Positions 25,882 through 37,223 are shown, counted from the first letter of the stretch. The stretch: 64,000 bases of DNA from JBBPZA01 sp963797015 (GCA_963797015.1 CAWCNV010000016.1:186001-250000), one strand, 5' to 3'. The notes: generated by a model not told the origin, from the letters alone. Made by a program: numbers and translations.

Positions 25882-26733
25882 GTGCGCTTCGGCATCCACC
25901 TTCCGATCTTCGAGCCCTACGGCGAGCCCGCGACGCTCGTCGAGCTTGCGTTGGCCGCGGAGCGGAGTGGGTGGGACGGCGCGTTCGTGTGGGATCACGT
26001 CTGGTTCCCGGGCAGCCCTGCGACCGTGGACCCGTGGATCGCTCTGGCCGCGATCGCCCAGGCGACCTCGTCCCTGACGCTCGGTCCGCTGGTCACCCCG
26101 CTCGCGCGCCGGCGGCCATGGAAGCTCGCTCGCGAGACCGCGACGCTCGATCGGCTCTCCTCGGGACGGTTCGTGCTCGGCGTCGGCTTAGGGGTCCCTC
26201 GCGACTACGAGCTCTTCGGCGAGTCCACGGATGCACGCGCTCGCGGCGACGCGACCGACGAGGCGATCGACTTGCTGCGCGCGTTCTGGTCAGAGCGGCC
26301 CGTCGAGCACGCCGGCGCCCACTTCACCGTGCGCGCGGACGGCGACGAACGGCCGGCGTTCCGGCCCGGCCCGTACGAGGGGCGCGCGATCCCGATGTGG
26401 GCCGCGGCGCGGCTGGGCAGCCCCGAGCGCCCGTTCCGCCGCGCGGCGAGCCTCGACGGGATCGCCCCTGTCCCGGCGAGCTCCGATCCATCCTCCACGG
26501 TGACGGCCGAGCAGCTGGCCGAAGTGGTGGAGCGCGTCGCGCGTCACCGCGGGAGCCTCGACCGGTTCGAGGTGGTCGCCATCGCGTCGAGCGCGGCCGG
26601 CCACAGCCCGAGCGCCTACGAGCGCGCCGGTGCGACGTGGTTCATCGAGGACCTCCACCCGCGCTGGGGCGGACGTGAGAAAGCGCGCGAGCTCGTCGCC
26701 GCGGGGCCGCCGGGCGGCGCTCGAGGGCGGTAG
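25882..26733 (+). CDS. LLM-class (luciferase-like, F420/FMN) oxidoreductase
   Basis: 283 residues from GTG 25882. The barrel start is typical (VRFGIHLPIFEPYG, LALAAERSGWDGAFVWDHVW) with the following strand (SLTLGPLVTPLARRRPWKLARETATLDRLSSGRFVLGVGLG compressed in family logos). Such enzymes use F420 or FMN on diverse substrates; actinobacterial short forms often use F420. The substrate is unknown. It stands alone between comF and hpf. Confidence 0.82.
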   Translation: MRFGIHLPIFEPYGEPATLVELALAAERSGWDGAFVWDHVWFPGSPATVDPWIALAAIAQATSSLTLGPLVTPLARRRPWKLARETATLDRLSSGRFVLGVGLGVPRDYELFGESTDARARGDATDEAIDLLRAFWSERPVEHAGAHFTVRADGDERPAFRPGPYEGRAIPMWAAARLGSPERPFRRAASLDGIAPVPASSDPSSTVTAEQLAEVVERVARHRGSLDRFEVVAIASSAAGHSPSAYERAGATWFIEDLHPRWGGREKARELVAAGPPGGARGR

Positions 26734-26823
26734 GCCGGTCCGTTCGCCAAGGCGCTCCAGAACGGCCTCCGTCCGTTCGCGGGCGCTCGAGCACGATCTC
26801 CGTCCGCTCGCCGGTCGCGGAAG

Positions 26824-26852
26824 CTGACAAAAGTGGTACCCGGGCGTAGCAT
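26824..26852 (+). promoter_or_regulatory. candidate promoter of the ribosome hibernation factor gene (CTGACA-17-TAGCAT)
   Basis: CTGACA at 26824-26829 and TAGCAT at 26847-26852 are 17 bases apart, the optimal spacing. The ATG at 26888 is 35 bases further with an AAGGGGG ribosome site, so this gene, unlike many here, has a leader. Confidence 0.5.
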
Positions 26853-26887
26853 CTTCGCCTCGACGCCACGATCGACAAGGGGGCTCG

Positions 26888-27238
26888 ATGCAGATCGAGG
26901 TGAAGGGACGCAACTGTGTCGTCACCGAGGATCTCCGCCGGCGGGTCGAGAAGCGCTTCGACAAGGTGGGACGGCAGGTGTCCCAGCTCGCTCGGCTTGA
27001 GATCGAGCTGCGTGAGGAGCGCAATCCCGCCAACCCCGACTCGCAGGTGGCTGAGGCGACCCTCTACCTGAAGGGCGTGACGCTCCGCGCGCAGGACGCC
27101 TCGCCGGAGATGATGCGCTCGCTCAACGAGTGCGCGGACGACCTCGCGCGGCAGGTCAAGCGCCACCGGGACAAGCGCCGAGGGCGCCGCGAGGCGCGCG
27201 CTCACGCCCTGGGGCGGGGCGCTTCCCCGGCACTGTAG
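26888..27238 (+). CDS. hpf: ribosome hibernation promoting factor, short form
   Basis: 116 residues with the HPF/RaiA fold (MQIEVKGRNCVVTEDLRRRVEKR, EERNPANPDSQVAEATLYLKG, VTLRAQDASPEMMRSLNECADDLARQVKRHRDK, broken here by short gaps in similarity). It binds the 30S decoding region and promotes inactive 70S or 100S ribosomes. It lacks the C-terminal dimerisation domain of long-form HPF, so 100S formation would need another factor. The basic C-terminal tail is typical. An in-frame shift to the next gene overlaps its 3' end. Confidence 0.88.
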   Translation: MQIEVKGRNCVVTEDLRRRVEKRFDKVGRQVSQLARLEIELREERNPANPDSQVAEATLYLKGVTLRAQDASPEMMRSLNECADDLARQVKRHRDKRRGRREARAHALGRGASPAL

Positions 27239-29394
27239 GCGCGATCGCCCGGACCGGCTCCCTCCAACCCTCGCCCGCCTCGCGCAGCCGCGATCCCGCG
27301 CGCCGCGTCCGGCTCGTCCGCGTCCCGCTCAGCTCCTCGCACTCGCCGGAGGCCGCGCTCCTCTCGCTGCGAGGCGACGAGCGCCCGTTCGCCCTGATCG
27401 GCGCATGGGCGGACGGCGGAGCGATCCTCGGCTCGGAGCCCACCGCCCGCACCGACCCGGCCACCGACCCCTTCGCGATCCTCGACGAGCAGCCCGTCGT
27501 CGACCCCGGCAACGGCGAGCAGGAGCGGCCGCGGGACGGGGCCGTGGGAGGCGGGTGGTTCGGGTATCTCGGCTACCAGCTCGCGCCGCTCGTCGAGCCG
27601 GTTCCGCCCTCTCCGCCTCGGCCGGTGCCGATCCCCGCCTTCTCGCTCGCCTTCTACGACCACGTGCTGCGCTTCGATCCAGCTGGCCAGTGGTGGTTCG
27701 AGGCGCTGTGGTCGCCGGCCGCCGAGGATAGGCTCGGCGCGCGGCTCGAGCTCATGCGCGCCCGGCTGGCCGCGCCGGCCCCCGAGCCGCACCCCCACCG
27801 CTGCGGGGAGTTCGCCGTCCGCCCCACGCGCGCAGGACACATCGCCGCCGTTCGCGCGTGCCGCGAGTCGATTCGCACCGGCGAGCTCTACCAGGCCAAC
27901 CTCACCCTCCGACTGGAGGCGGAGCTCGACGGCGACGCGATCGATCTCTTCGCGACCTGCGCCGCGCGGCTGAGGCCGCGCTACGCCGCGTTCGTCGGAG
28001 ACCGGGACCATCAGGTCGCGTGCCTGTCGCCCGAGCTGTTCCTCGCCCGGCGCGGGCGAGAGGTGCGGACCGCGCCGATCAAGGGGACGGCGCCGCGCGT
28101 CGGCGAGGAGCGCGCAGGCGCGGGTGGGCTGCTCGCGTCCGAGAAGGACCGCGCCGAGAACGTGATGATCGTCGACCTCATGCGCAACGACCTCGGGCGG
28201 GTCTGCGAGTACGGCTCGGTCACGGTCGCGGAGCTCGCCGGCCCCGAAGCGCATCCGGGCGTCTGGCATCTGGTCTCGGACGTACGCGGCCGGCTCACCC
28301 CCGGCGCGTCGAACCGCGACCTGCTGCGGGCGACCTTCCCGCCCGGATCGGTCACCGGGGCGCCGAAGGTCAAGGCGATGGAGGTCATCGCGCGCCTGGA
28401 GAGCACCGCGCGCGAGGCCTACACCGGCGCGATCGGCTACGCGAGCCCGACCGCGGGGCTGGAGCTCAACGTCGCGATCCGAACCTTCGAGATCGCGGGC
28501 CGCACGATCTGGCTCGGAGCGGGCGGAGGCATCGTCGCCGACTCAGACCCCGACGCCGAGTACCGCGAGTGCCTCGACAAGGCCAGGCCGCTGCTGGCGG
28601 CCGCGGGCGGCAGGCTGAGGGAGGCGGGCGGAGCGCCGGTGGGTGGAGAGGCGCCCGTGTCGCGCCATCCCCGGCCCGATCCCGCGCTCGGGTTGCTCGA
28701 GACGCTCGCGCTCGTGGCCGGTCGCCCGATCGAGCTCGAGGGCCACCTCGAGCGGCTGCGAACGAGCGCACGGGAGGTCTACGGCGGCGCTGTCGACGGG
28801 GCGATCGGCGAGCTCGAGCGGTCCGTCCGCGAGCTACCGCTCGCTCACGCGGCGGGCGTACATCGCGTGAGGCTTGTGCTGCGACCGCCGCGGGACTCGG
28901 CCGAGGTCGAGGTCGAGGTCGTCCCGGTCGACCTGCGCGACGTCGCCCCCGGGTGGGCGGTCGAGCTGCTCCCAGTGACCGTCCCCGGCGGCCTCGGGCC
29001 GCACAAGTGGGTCGACCGCAGGCTCGTCTCCGACGCCGTGCGGGGCCGCGACGGCTCCGAGGCGCTGATCGTCGACCTTGACGGCACGATCCTCGAGACC
29101 GGCAGCGGCAACGTGTTCGTCGTAGAGAACGGGTCGGTCTCGACGCCGCCGGCCGACGGGCGCATCCTCCCGGGCATCACGCGAGCGATCGTGCGGGATC
29201 AGCTCGGCGCCCGCGAGGAGCCGATCAGCCTCGGGCGCCTGCGCGCAGCCGACGAGCTGTTCGTGACGAGCTCGGTACGCGGCGTCCAAGGGGCTCGGCT
29301 TGCCACGGCGGTGACCCCAGGCCGCGGGCCACTGGCCACAGCCGCCGCGCACGCGCTCGCGCGCCGCTGGGGACTCTCGCTTCCGCTCCCCTAG
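27130..29394 (+). CDS. pabBC: aminodeoxychorismate synthase component I fused to aminodeoxychorismate lyase
   Basis: Two domains. Residues of about 60-500 are PabB (component I): GGGWFGYLGYQLAP, the PIKGTAPR catalytic loop with its lysine, LMRNDLGRVCEYG, FPPGSVTGAPKVKAMEVI, LNVAIRTFEI. From about 520 the fold is PabC/aminotransferase class IV with PLP lysine in HKWVDRRLV and the LETGSGNVFVV site. Together they turn chorismate and glutamine (amidase elsewhere) into p-aminobenzoate for folate. The start is odd: the only in-frame ATG/GTG/TTG before the conserved region is GTG 27130, deep inside hpf; conserved sequence begins near 27298. A non-standard start near there is possible. Confidence 0.85.
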   Translation: MRGRPRAAGQAPPGQAPRAPRGARSRPGAGRFPGTVGAIARTGSLQPSPASRSRDPARRVRLVRVPLSSSHSPEAALLSLRGDERPFALIGAWADGGAILGSEPTARTDPATDPFAILDEQPVVDPGNGEQERPRDGAVGGGWFGYLGYQLAPLVEPVPPSPPRPVPIPAFSLAFYDHVLRFDPAGQWWFEALWSPAAEDRLGARLELMRARLAAPAPEPHPHRCGEFAVRPTRAGHIAAVRACRESIRTGELYQANLTLRLEAELDGDAIDLFATCAARLRPRYAAFVGDRDHQVACLSPELFLARRGREVRTAPIKGTAPRVGEERAGAGGLLASEKDRAENVMIVDLMRNDLGRVCEYGSVTVAELAGPEAHPGVWHLVSDVRGRLTPGASNRDLLRATFPPGSVTGAPKVKAMEVIARLESTAREAYTGAIGYASPTAGLELNVAIRTFEIAGRTIWLGAGGGIVADSDPDAEYRECLDKARPLLAAAGGRLREAGGAPVGGEAPVSRHPRPDPALGLLETLALVAGRPIELEGHLERLRTSAREVYGGAVDGAIGELERSVRELPLAHAAGVHRVRLVLRPPRDSAEVEVEVVPVDLRDVAPGWAVELLPVTVPGGLGPHKWVDRRLVSDAVRGRDGSEALIVDLDGTILETGSGNVFVVENGSVSTPPADGRILPGITRAIVRDQLGAREEPISLGRLRAADELFVTSSVRGVQGARLATAVTPGRGPLATAAAHALARRWGLSLPLP

Positions 29395-29397
29395 CCT
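29392..29397 (+). promoter_or_regulatory. candidate -10 element (TAGCCT) for the cupin gene
   Basis: TAGCCT overlaps the pabBC stop codon and ends eleven bases before the ATG at 29409. Confidence 0.35.
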
Positions 29398-29408
29398 CCA
29401 CCAGCGAC

Positions 29409-29834
29409 ATGGCCGAGCCCGACGTCTCCTTCGCCCGTCTCGATCCCGAAACGGGCGAGCGCTTCCAGACGCTCCGCCGCGAGCTCGGCGTCAGCGGCTT
29501 CGGGATCAACCTCATCGTCTTGAGGCCTCGCCAGCGCGGGCGCATCCACGCCCACGAGCGCCAGGAGGAGGTCTACCTGGTGCTGGAGGGCGAGTTGACG
29601 CTCGGCATCGAGGGAGACGAGCGGACCCTCGACCGGGGCGAGCTCGCCCGCGTCGCTCCGGCGACACGCCGCCAGCTCGTCAACCGCGGACCCGACCGGC
29701 TCGTGCTGCTCGCGCTCGGCGGCTCGGGAGAGCACGTCGGGCGCGACGGCCGCGCGTGGAGCTCGTGGAACGAGGGCGGCGAGGGGCGCTCGCCTCTGGA
29801 CGTCCCGCTTCCGGAGGACCTGCCCGCGAGCTGA
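29409..29834 (+). CDS. cupin-domain protein
   Basis: 141 residues with one cupin barrel: GRIHAHERQEEVYLVLEGEL is the metal-binding motif 1 (His, His, Glu), and a second motif around residues 75-95 is weaker (ARVAPATRRQLVN lacks the usual His). Single-domain cupins bind small ligands or act as isomerases or dioxygenases; the loss of the second-motif His suggests an altered metal site. It sits between folate and SecA genes without obvious functional partners. Confidence 0.8.
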   Translation: MAEPDVSFARLDPETGERFQTLRRELGVSGFGINLIVLRPRQRGRIHAHERQEEVYLVLEGELTLGIEGDERTLDRGELARVAPATRRQLVNRGPDRLVLLALGGSGEHVGRDGRAWSSWNEGGEGRSPLDVPLPEDLPAS

Positions 29835-29956
29835 GGAGCTGGCCGGCAGCGCCTGCCCGCGGGCTGACGAGCGGGGCCGGCAGCGCCCCGAAACGGCTCT
29901 CGGGCGGGCCTCGGCAGGGCTCCGCGAGACCGGGCTGGACGCCCCAAACCCCTTGC

Positions 29957-29962
29957 TAGCCT
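29957..29962 (+). promoter_or_regulatory. candidate -10 element (TAGCCT) for secA
   Basis: TAGCCT ends six bases before the ATG at 29969 with no Shine-Dalgarno: the clearest leaderless arrangement in the window. Confidence 0.45.
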
Positions 29963-29968
29963 TGCCCC

Positions 29969-32839
<2,871 letters not shown>

Positions 32840-32890
32840 TGGCGCCCTAGCGCGCGGAAGTCACGTCCGACAACGCCGCCCGACGGCGCC

Positions 32891-33436
32891 GTGACCGCGA
32901 GAGCAAAGCTCCTCGTAGCGGCCCCCAACCTCGGCGACCCGAACTTCCGCCGCACCGTGGTGCTCGTCGCCGAGCACACCGACGAGGGGGCGATGGGACT
33001 GATCCTCAACCGCCCCTCGGAGACGACCGTGCTCGAAGCTGCGCCCGACCTTGCGGTGCTCGCCGAGGGCGACGCCGCGGTCCACGTCGGAGGACCGGTG
33101 CAGCCCAACGGCGTGATCGTCCTCGCCGAGTTCGACGATCGGGACGCCGCCGCCGCGATCGTGCTCGGCGACGTCGGCTTCGTGCCGGCCGGCTCGGACC
33201 TCGACGGCGTAGCTTCCGTCGTGCGCCGCACGCGCGTGTTCGCCGGCCACGCCGGCTGGGGCCCGGGCCAGCTCGACGCGGAGCTCGACGACGACGGCTG
33301 GATCGTGGTCGAGGGCCCGCGCCCGGACGAGGTCTTCAGCGAGGACGCCGAGCGCCTGTGGAGCGACGTGCTCGAGCGCAAGGGCGGCCGCTACGGCCTG
33401 GTGGCACGGATGCCCGAGGACCCGCGCGTGAATTGA
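32891..33436 (+). CDS. YqgE/AlgH family protein
   Basis: 181 residues from GTG 32891. It has the family pattern KLLVAAPNLGDPNFRRTVVLVAEHTDEGAMGLILNRP compressed to its key words, plus VHVGGPVQPNGVIVL and GHAGWGPGQLDAEL. The family is widely conserved but its biochemical role is unknown; in Pseudomonas the homologue AlgH affects alginate regulation. It starts 51 bases after secA. Confidence 0.88.
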   Translation: MTARAKLLVAAPNLGDPNFRRTVVLVAEHTDEGAMGLILNRPSETTVLEAAPDLAVLAEGDAAVHVGGPVQPNGVIVLAEFDDRDAAAAIVLGDVGFVPAGSDLDGVASVVRRTRVFAGHAGWGPGQLDAELDDDGWIVVEGPRPDEVFSEDAERLWSDVLERKGGRYGLVARMPEDPRVN

Positions 33437-33560
33437 AACCCGGAGCGGACGGATGTCCGATCCCGTCCCTCCGGATAGAAGTCGATGTGGCCGGTGGCGG
33501 GGTGTGCGGGACCCGGCCCGTGCCTAGGCGCTGCCGACGCTGGCCGGCATCTATGCGGCG

Positions 33561-33758
33561 ATGCACGCGGTCTATGCCCTGTACACGCTCAGCGACCGCT
33601 ACGGCCCCGACGTCCACGGCCTGACCGTCGACCTGCTCGCCGTTCCGGCCGGGATCTACTTCCTTTGGGTGGTGCAGGCGCTGTACCGGGGGACGTTCGC
33701 GGACTGGAACGGCAGCCCGCTGCGTGTGCGCGCCGCGAGCGTGCCCGGCCGCGGGTAG
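33561..33758 (+). CDS. small membrane protein of unknown function
   Basis: 65 residues from ATG 33561, or about 75 if a CTG at 33531 is used. It has two hydrophobic segments (IYAAMHAVYALYTLS extends upstream of the ATG; LLAVPAGIYFLWVVQALY) and a short basic end. I do not recognise a family. The hydrophobicity pattern and codon choice look real, but the start is unsure because the first hydrophobic segment begins upstream of the ATG. Confidence 0.5.
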   Translation: MHAVYALYTLSDRYGPDVHGLTVDLLAVPAGIYFLWVVQALYRGTFADWNGSPLRVRAASVPGRG

Positions 33759-33772
33759 CGGCGGGCGTGTAC

Positions 33773-33778
33773 TAGCCT
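33773..33778 (+). promoter_or_regulatory. candidate -10 element (TAGCCT) for prfB
   Basis: TAGCCT ends nine bases before the ATG at 33788, without a ribosome site. Confidence 0.4.
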
Positions 33779-33787
33779 CAGGCGCCG

Positions 33788-34904
33788 ATGGCCACGGCGC
33801 CCACCTCAGAGCCGCTGCCCCAGCGGCTGGCCGCAATCCGCGAGCAGCTGTCCCTGCTCGCGGACTACCTTTGACCCCCCCGAGCTCGAACGGCGCGTAG
33901 CCGAGCTCGAGGAGCGGATGGGCGCTCCGGGCTTCTGGGACGACCAGGAGGAGGCCGCGCGGGTCGGCGCAGAGCACGCGGGCGCGACGCGGCGGCTGGA
34001 GACATTCAGGTCCCTTGCCTCCGACGCCGAGGACCTCGCAGGGCTGGCCGAGCTGGCCGAGGACGACCCGTCGTTGCAGGATGAGCTCGGCGAGCAGGTC
34101 GCCGGGCTGGAGGAGCGGCTGGCAGAGCTCGAGGAGCAGCGCCTGTTCGCCGGCCCCTATGACGGCGGCGACGCGCTGGTCACCGTGAACGCCGGCGCCG
34201 GGGGGACCGACGCCCAGGACTGGGCCGAGATGGTCCTGCGCATGGAGATGCGCTGGGCCGAGAAACGCGGCTTCAAGGTCGAGCTGCTCGAGGCGAGCGC
34301 TGGGGAGGAGGCCGGCATCAAGTCGGCGACCTTCCGCGTGTCGGGCGAGAACGCCTACGGGCTGTTCTCGGCCGAGAAGGGCGTCCACCGGCTCGTGCGG
34401 TTGTCGCCGTTCGACGCCGCGCACCGCCGCCAGACGAGCTTCGCCGGGGTCGAGGTCTCGCCGGCCGTGGAGGAGTCGGGGGACCTCGAGATCGAGGACG
34501 ACGACCTGCAGGTCGACACCTACCGGGCGAGCGGCGCGGGCGGTCAGCACGTGAACAAGACCGACTCGGCGGTGCGTATCACGCACCGCCCCACCGGTGT
34601 CGTGGTGCAGTGCCAGAACGAGCGCTCGCAGTCGGCCAACCGCGCGACGGCGATGGCCATCCTGCGCTCGCGGCTGGTCGAGCTGGAGGAGCGCCGGCGG
34701 CGCGAGGAGATCGCGCGCGAGCGCGGCGAGGCCCAGGACGTCAACTTCGGCTCGCAGATCCGCTCCTACGTCCTGCACCCCTACACGATGGTCAAGGACC
34801 TGCGCACGGGCGAGGAGGCGGGCGACGCCGCGCGTGTGCTCGACGGCGACCTCGATCCCTTCGTGCGCTCCTACCTGCTGCGCGAGGCGGCGGGGCGGGG
34901 GTGA
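33788..34904 (+). CDS. prfB: peptide chain release factor 2, with programmed +1 frameshift
   Basis: The ATG at 33788 opens 28 codons that end in an in-frame TGA (33872-33874), inside CTT-TGA-C. A +1 shift continues at GAC 33873 and yields a 371-residue RF2. Landmarks: codon-recognition tripeptide SPF (LVRLSPFDAAHRRQ) and the catalytic GGQ loop (GAGGQHVNKTDSAV). It releases peptides at UGA and UAA; low RF2 lets the ribosome pause at the UGA and shift, an autoregulatory loop. The classical purine-rich Shine-Dalgarno-like stimulator before the slip codon is not evident here (bases before CTT read GCGGACTAC). It overlaps nadC as GTGA. Confidence 0.95.
33869..33875 (+). promoter_or_regulatory. RF2 programmed frameshift site (CTTTGAC)
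   Basis: In the zero frame this reads CTT TGA; skipping one T gives CTT then GAC in the frame that continues to the end of RF2. It is the canonical heptamer conserved in most bacterial prfB genes. Confidence 0.93.
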
Positions 34905-35716
34905 TTGAGCTCGTCCGCCGCGCGCTGGCGGAGGACGTCGGGGCCGGTGACGTGACCACGGCCGCGACGGTCGAGGAGGCCGCCCGGGGGCGGGCGACGA
35001 TCGTGCAGAAGGCTCCGGGCGTCGTGTTCGGGCTCGAGCTCGCCGAGGAGGCCTTCCGGGAGCTTGATCCGGGCGTGGAGCTCGAGCGGGGTGTCGAGGA
35101 GGGCGCGTGGCGGGAGGGCGGTGAGGTGCTGGTCGCGGTCGGGCGGGCGCGGGGCCTGCTCACCGCCGAGCGCACCGCGTTGAACTTCCTCGCCCACCTC
35201 TCGGGGATCGCCACGGCCACGGCGCGCGCGGTCGCGGCGGTCGATGGCACCGGCGCGCGCATCCTCGACACGCGCAAGACCACGCCCGGGCTGCGCGCGC
35301 TGGAGAAGGCGGCGGTCCGCGCGGGGGGCGGTGTCAACCACCGCGCCGGCCTCTACGACGCGATCCTGATCAAGGAGAACCACGCGGCGCTGGCGGGCGG
35401 CGTGGGTGAAGCAGTACGCCGCGCGCGCGAGGCCGCTCGGGCGCTACCGCTCGAGGTCGAGTGCCGCTCGGTCGACGAGATCGACGAGGCGCTCGAGGCG
35501 GGCGCGGGGCGCTTGCTGCTCGACAACTTCAGCGCGGATGCGCTGCGCGAGGCGGTCGCGCGGGTCGCCGGCCGCGCCGAGCTCGAGGCCAGCGGCGGGA
35601 TCACGCTCGCGAACCTCCGCGAGTACGCCGAGACGGGCGTCGACTTCATCTCGCTCGGCGCTCTCACCCACTCGGCTCCGGCGCTGGACTTCTCGCTGCT
35701 GCTCGAGCGCGCCTAG
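34901..35716 (+). CDS. nadC: nicotinate-nucleotide pyrophosphorylase (quinolinate phosphoribosyltransferase)
   Basis: 271 residues from GTG 34901 (GTGA overlap with prfB). It shows LAEDVGAGDVTT near the start, LNFLAHLSGIATATARAV, the DTRKTTPGLRALEKAAVRAGGG segment and the barrel strands ILIKENHAAL, VECRSVDE and LLLDNFSADAL, then EASGGITLANLREYAETGVDFISLGALTHS (given in pieces). It converts quinolinate and PRPP to nicotinate mononucleotide. nadA follows after a short gap; nadB is not in the window. Confidence 0.94.
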   Translation: MIELVRRALAEDVGAGDVTTAATVEEAARGRATIVQKAPGVVFGLELAEEAFRELDPGVELERGVEEGAWREGGEVLVAVGRARGLLTAERTALNFLAHLSGIATATARAVAAVDGTGARILDTRKTTPGLRALEKAAVRAGGGVNHRAGLYDAILIKENHAALAGGVGEAVRRAREAARALPLEVECRSVDEIDEALEAGAGRLLLDNFSADALREAVARVAGRAELEASGGITLANLREYAETGVDFISLGALTHSAPALDFSLLLERA

Positions 35717-35726
35717 CCGCGCCTCC

Positions 35727-35732
35727 TACAAT
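35727..35732 (+). promoter_or_regulatory. candidate -10 element (TACAAT) for nadA
   Basis: TACAAT overlaps an ATG at 35731, so that ATG is unlikely to be the start; the ATG at 35791 leaves a leader of about 50 bases. Confidence 0.4.
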
Positions 35733-35790
35733 GGTCATCCCTGGCGCTGGACCAGTGCGCCGGGAAGAACCGGACCTGGAGCCCCCGCGT

Positions 35791-36804
35791 ATGAAGCCCC
35801 TCCCCGTCCTCAACGGCGCGCCCGGCGCACCCCTCCTCACGCTCGAGGATCACGCCTCGCTTCAGCACGAGGTCCGCGCGCTCGCCGCCGAGCGCAACGC
35901 GGTGATCCTCGCCCACAACTACCAGGTGCCCGAGGTCCAGGCGGCGGCGGACTTCGTCGGCGACTCGCTCGGCCTGTCGCGCCAGGCTGCAGAGACCGAC
36001 GCCGAGGTGATCGTCTTCTGCGGCGTCCACTTCATGGCCGAGACCGCATCGATCCTGTGCCCCGGAAAGACCGTGCTGATCCCGGACGAGGATGCCGGCT
36101 GCTCGCTGGCCGACTCCATCACCGCCGCGCAACTCGCCGAGTGGCGGGCGGCTCATCCCGGCGCCGTGGTGGTCATGTACGTCAACACCTCGGCGGAGGT
36201 CAAGGCGCTGACTGACTACTGCTGCACCTCCTCCAACGCGGTCGGCGTCGTGGAGCACATCCTGCGCGAGCACGGGCCCGACACCGAGATCCTCTTCGGT
36301 CCCGACATGTTCCTCGGCGCCTACGTCGAGAAGACGCTCGGCGTGAGCCTGCACGTGTGGGACGGTGAATGCCACGTGCACGCCGGGATCCGCCCCGACG
36401 ACATCGCCGAGGTACGCGCCGCCCACCCCGGCGCCGACTTCCTCATCCATCCCGAGTGCGGCTGCTCGACCAGCGTCATGGAGTACGTCGCGGCGGGCGA
36501 CGTCGAGTCTGAGGGGGTGCACATGCTTTCGACGGGAGGGATGCTCGACTACGCGCGCAGCGCCGCGTCCGGCGGCACGGCGATCGTCGCCACCGAGACC
36601 GGCATGCTCCACGGCCTGCGCGAGGCCGCGCCCGGCACCGACTTCATCGCGGCCAACGAGCGCGCCGTGTGCCGCTACATGAAGATGATCACGCTGCCCA
36701 AGCTGCGTGACTCGCTGCGCGACGGGCGCGACGTGGTCAAGGTGCCCGAGGACGTAGCCGCCCGCGCCCGGGTGCCGATCGAGCGCATGATCGCGATCTC
36801 CTAG
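35791..36804 (+). CDS. nadA: quinolinate synthase A
   Basis: 337 residues from ATG 35791. It has the family segments ILAHNYQVPEVQAAADFVGDS, FCGVHFMAETASIL, and the three iron-sulphur cysteines: FCGVHF, the Cys before TSSNAV, and HPECGCSTS. NadA condenses iminoaspartate and dihydroxyacetone phosphate to quinolinate using a 4Fe-4S cluster. nadC lies upstream. The iminoaspartate supplier (NadB or aspartate dehydrogenase) must be elsewhere. An upstream ATG at 35731 would add 20 residues but overlaps a probable -10 element. Confidence 0.94.
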   Translation: MKPLPVLNGAPGAPLLTLEDHASLQHEVRALAAERNAVILAHNYQVPEVQAAADFVGDSLGLSRQAAETDAEVIVFCGVHFMAETASILCPGKTVLIPDEDAGCSLADSITAAQLAEWRAAHPGAVVVMYVNTSAEVKALTDYCCTSSNAVGVVEHILREHGPDTEILFGPDMFLGAYVEKTLGVSLHVWDGECHVHAGIRPDDIAEVRAAHPGADFLIHPECGCSTSVMEYVAAGDVESEGVHMLSTGGMLDYARSAASGGTAIVATETGMLHGLREAAPGTDFIAANERAVCRYMKMITLPKLRDSLRDGRDVVKVPEDVAARARVPIERMIAIS

Positions 36805-36890
36805 GGCGCGCGGGGGGCGTTGGCCGGACGCGCCCGCTGGGCGGGCCGGTCTCTCGCGGCGGGCTCCAGCGGCGGACGCTCGACGGGGCG

Positions 36891-36950
36891 GGGCCGACCC
36901 CGAAGGGCCGGGGCGGACCCCGAAGGGCCGGGGCCGATCCCGAAGGGCCG
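36891..36950. repeat. tandem repeat, 3 x 20 bases
   Basis: Three contiguous copies of GGGCCGACCCCGAAGGGCCG (36891-36910, 36911-36930, 36931-36950), with single-base changes in copies 2 and 3. Each copy can form a small hairpin (CCC-CGAA-GGG). It lies 86 bases downstream of nadA. Confidence 0.9.
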
Positions 36951-37069
36951 GCCCTGGCGCCGTCGCGTCGCTCGAGGCTCAGCTCTCGAGCTCGATTTCC
37001 CTGAACACGAGGCCGTCGCTCGTCAGCTGAGCTTGGCCTCGTCGACTACCGCACCGACCTTCAGGTGGG

Positions 37070-37126
37070 GTGGCCCTCGACGGAGAGCAGGACGAGGCGG
37101 GCGTCCGACTGGGTGCGCAGCAGCAT
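37070..37126 (-). pseudogene. possible N-terminal fragment of an ECF sigma-factor gene
   Basis: From an ATG at 37126 (minus strand) 19 codons read MLLRTQSDARLVLLSVEGH, a phrase similar to the N-termini of ECF sigma factors from related actinobacteria as I remember them, then the frame stops shortly after. Nothing of regions 2 or 4 follows. With so few residues this may be chance. Confidence 0.25.
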
Positions 37127-37209
37127 GGTGGTCGAGATCCCGGGCGTCACCTGGCTCCTCCGGCGCGTGGGCCGTCAACGGGGAGACGACAACCGCGCGC
37201 GCCTCGCGT

Positions 37210-37215
37210 TACGGT
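37210..37215 (+). promoter_or_regulatory. candidate -10 element (TACGGT) for the histidine phosphatase gene
   Basis: TACGGT ends eight bases before GTG 37224, without a ribosome site. Confidence 0.35.
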
Positions 37216-37223
37216 CGCCGACC

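Larger units (their letters stand above)
36805..37209. other. long intergenic region: tandem repeat and possible sigma-gene debris
   Basis: About 400 bases with no convincing intact gene. It holds a 3 x 20 base tandem repeat at 36891-36950. On the minus strand from an ATG at 37126, 21 codons before a stop (MLLRTQSDARLVLLSVEGH) resemble the N-terminus of ECF sigma factors of this group. I see no RNA gene. Confidence 0.5.

Noticed and set aside
35731..35733. ATG as start of nadA
   Set aside because: It sits inside a TACAAT -10-like box; the ATG at 35791 fits the family start and leaves a leader.
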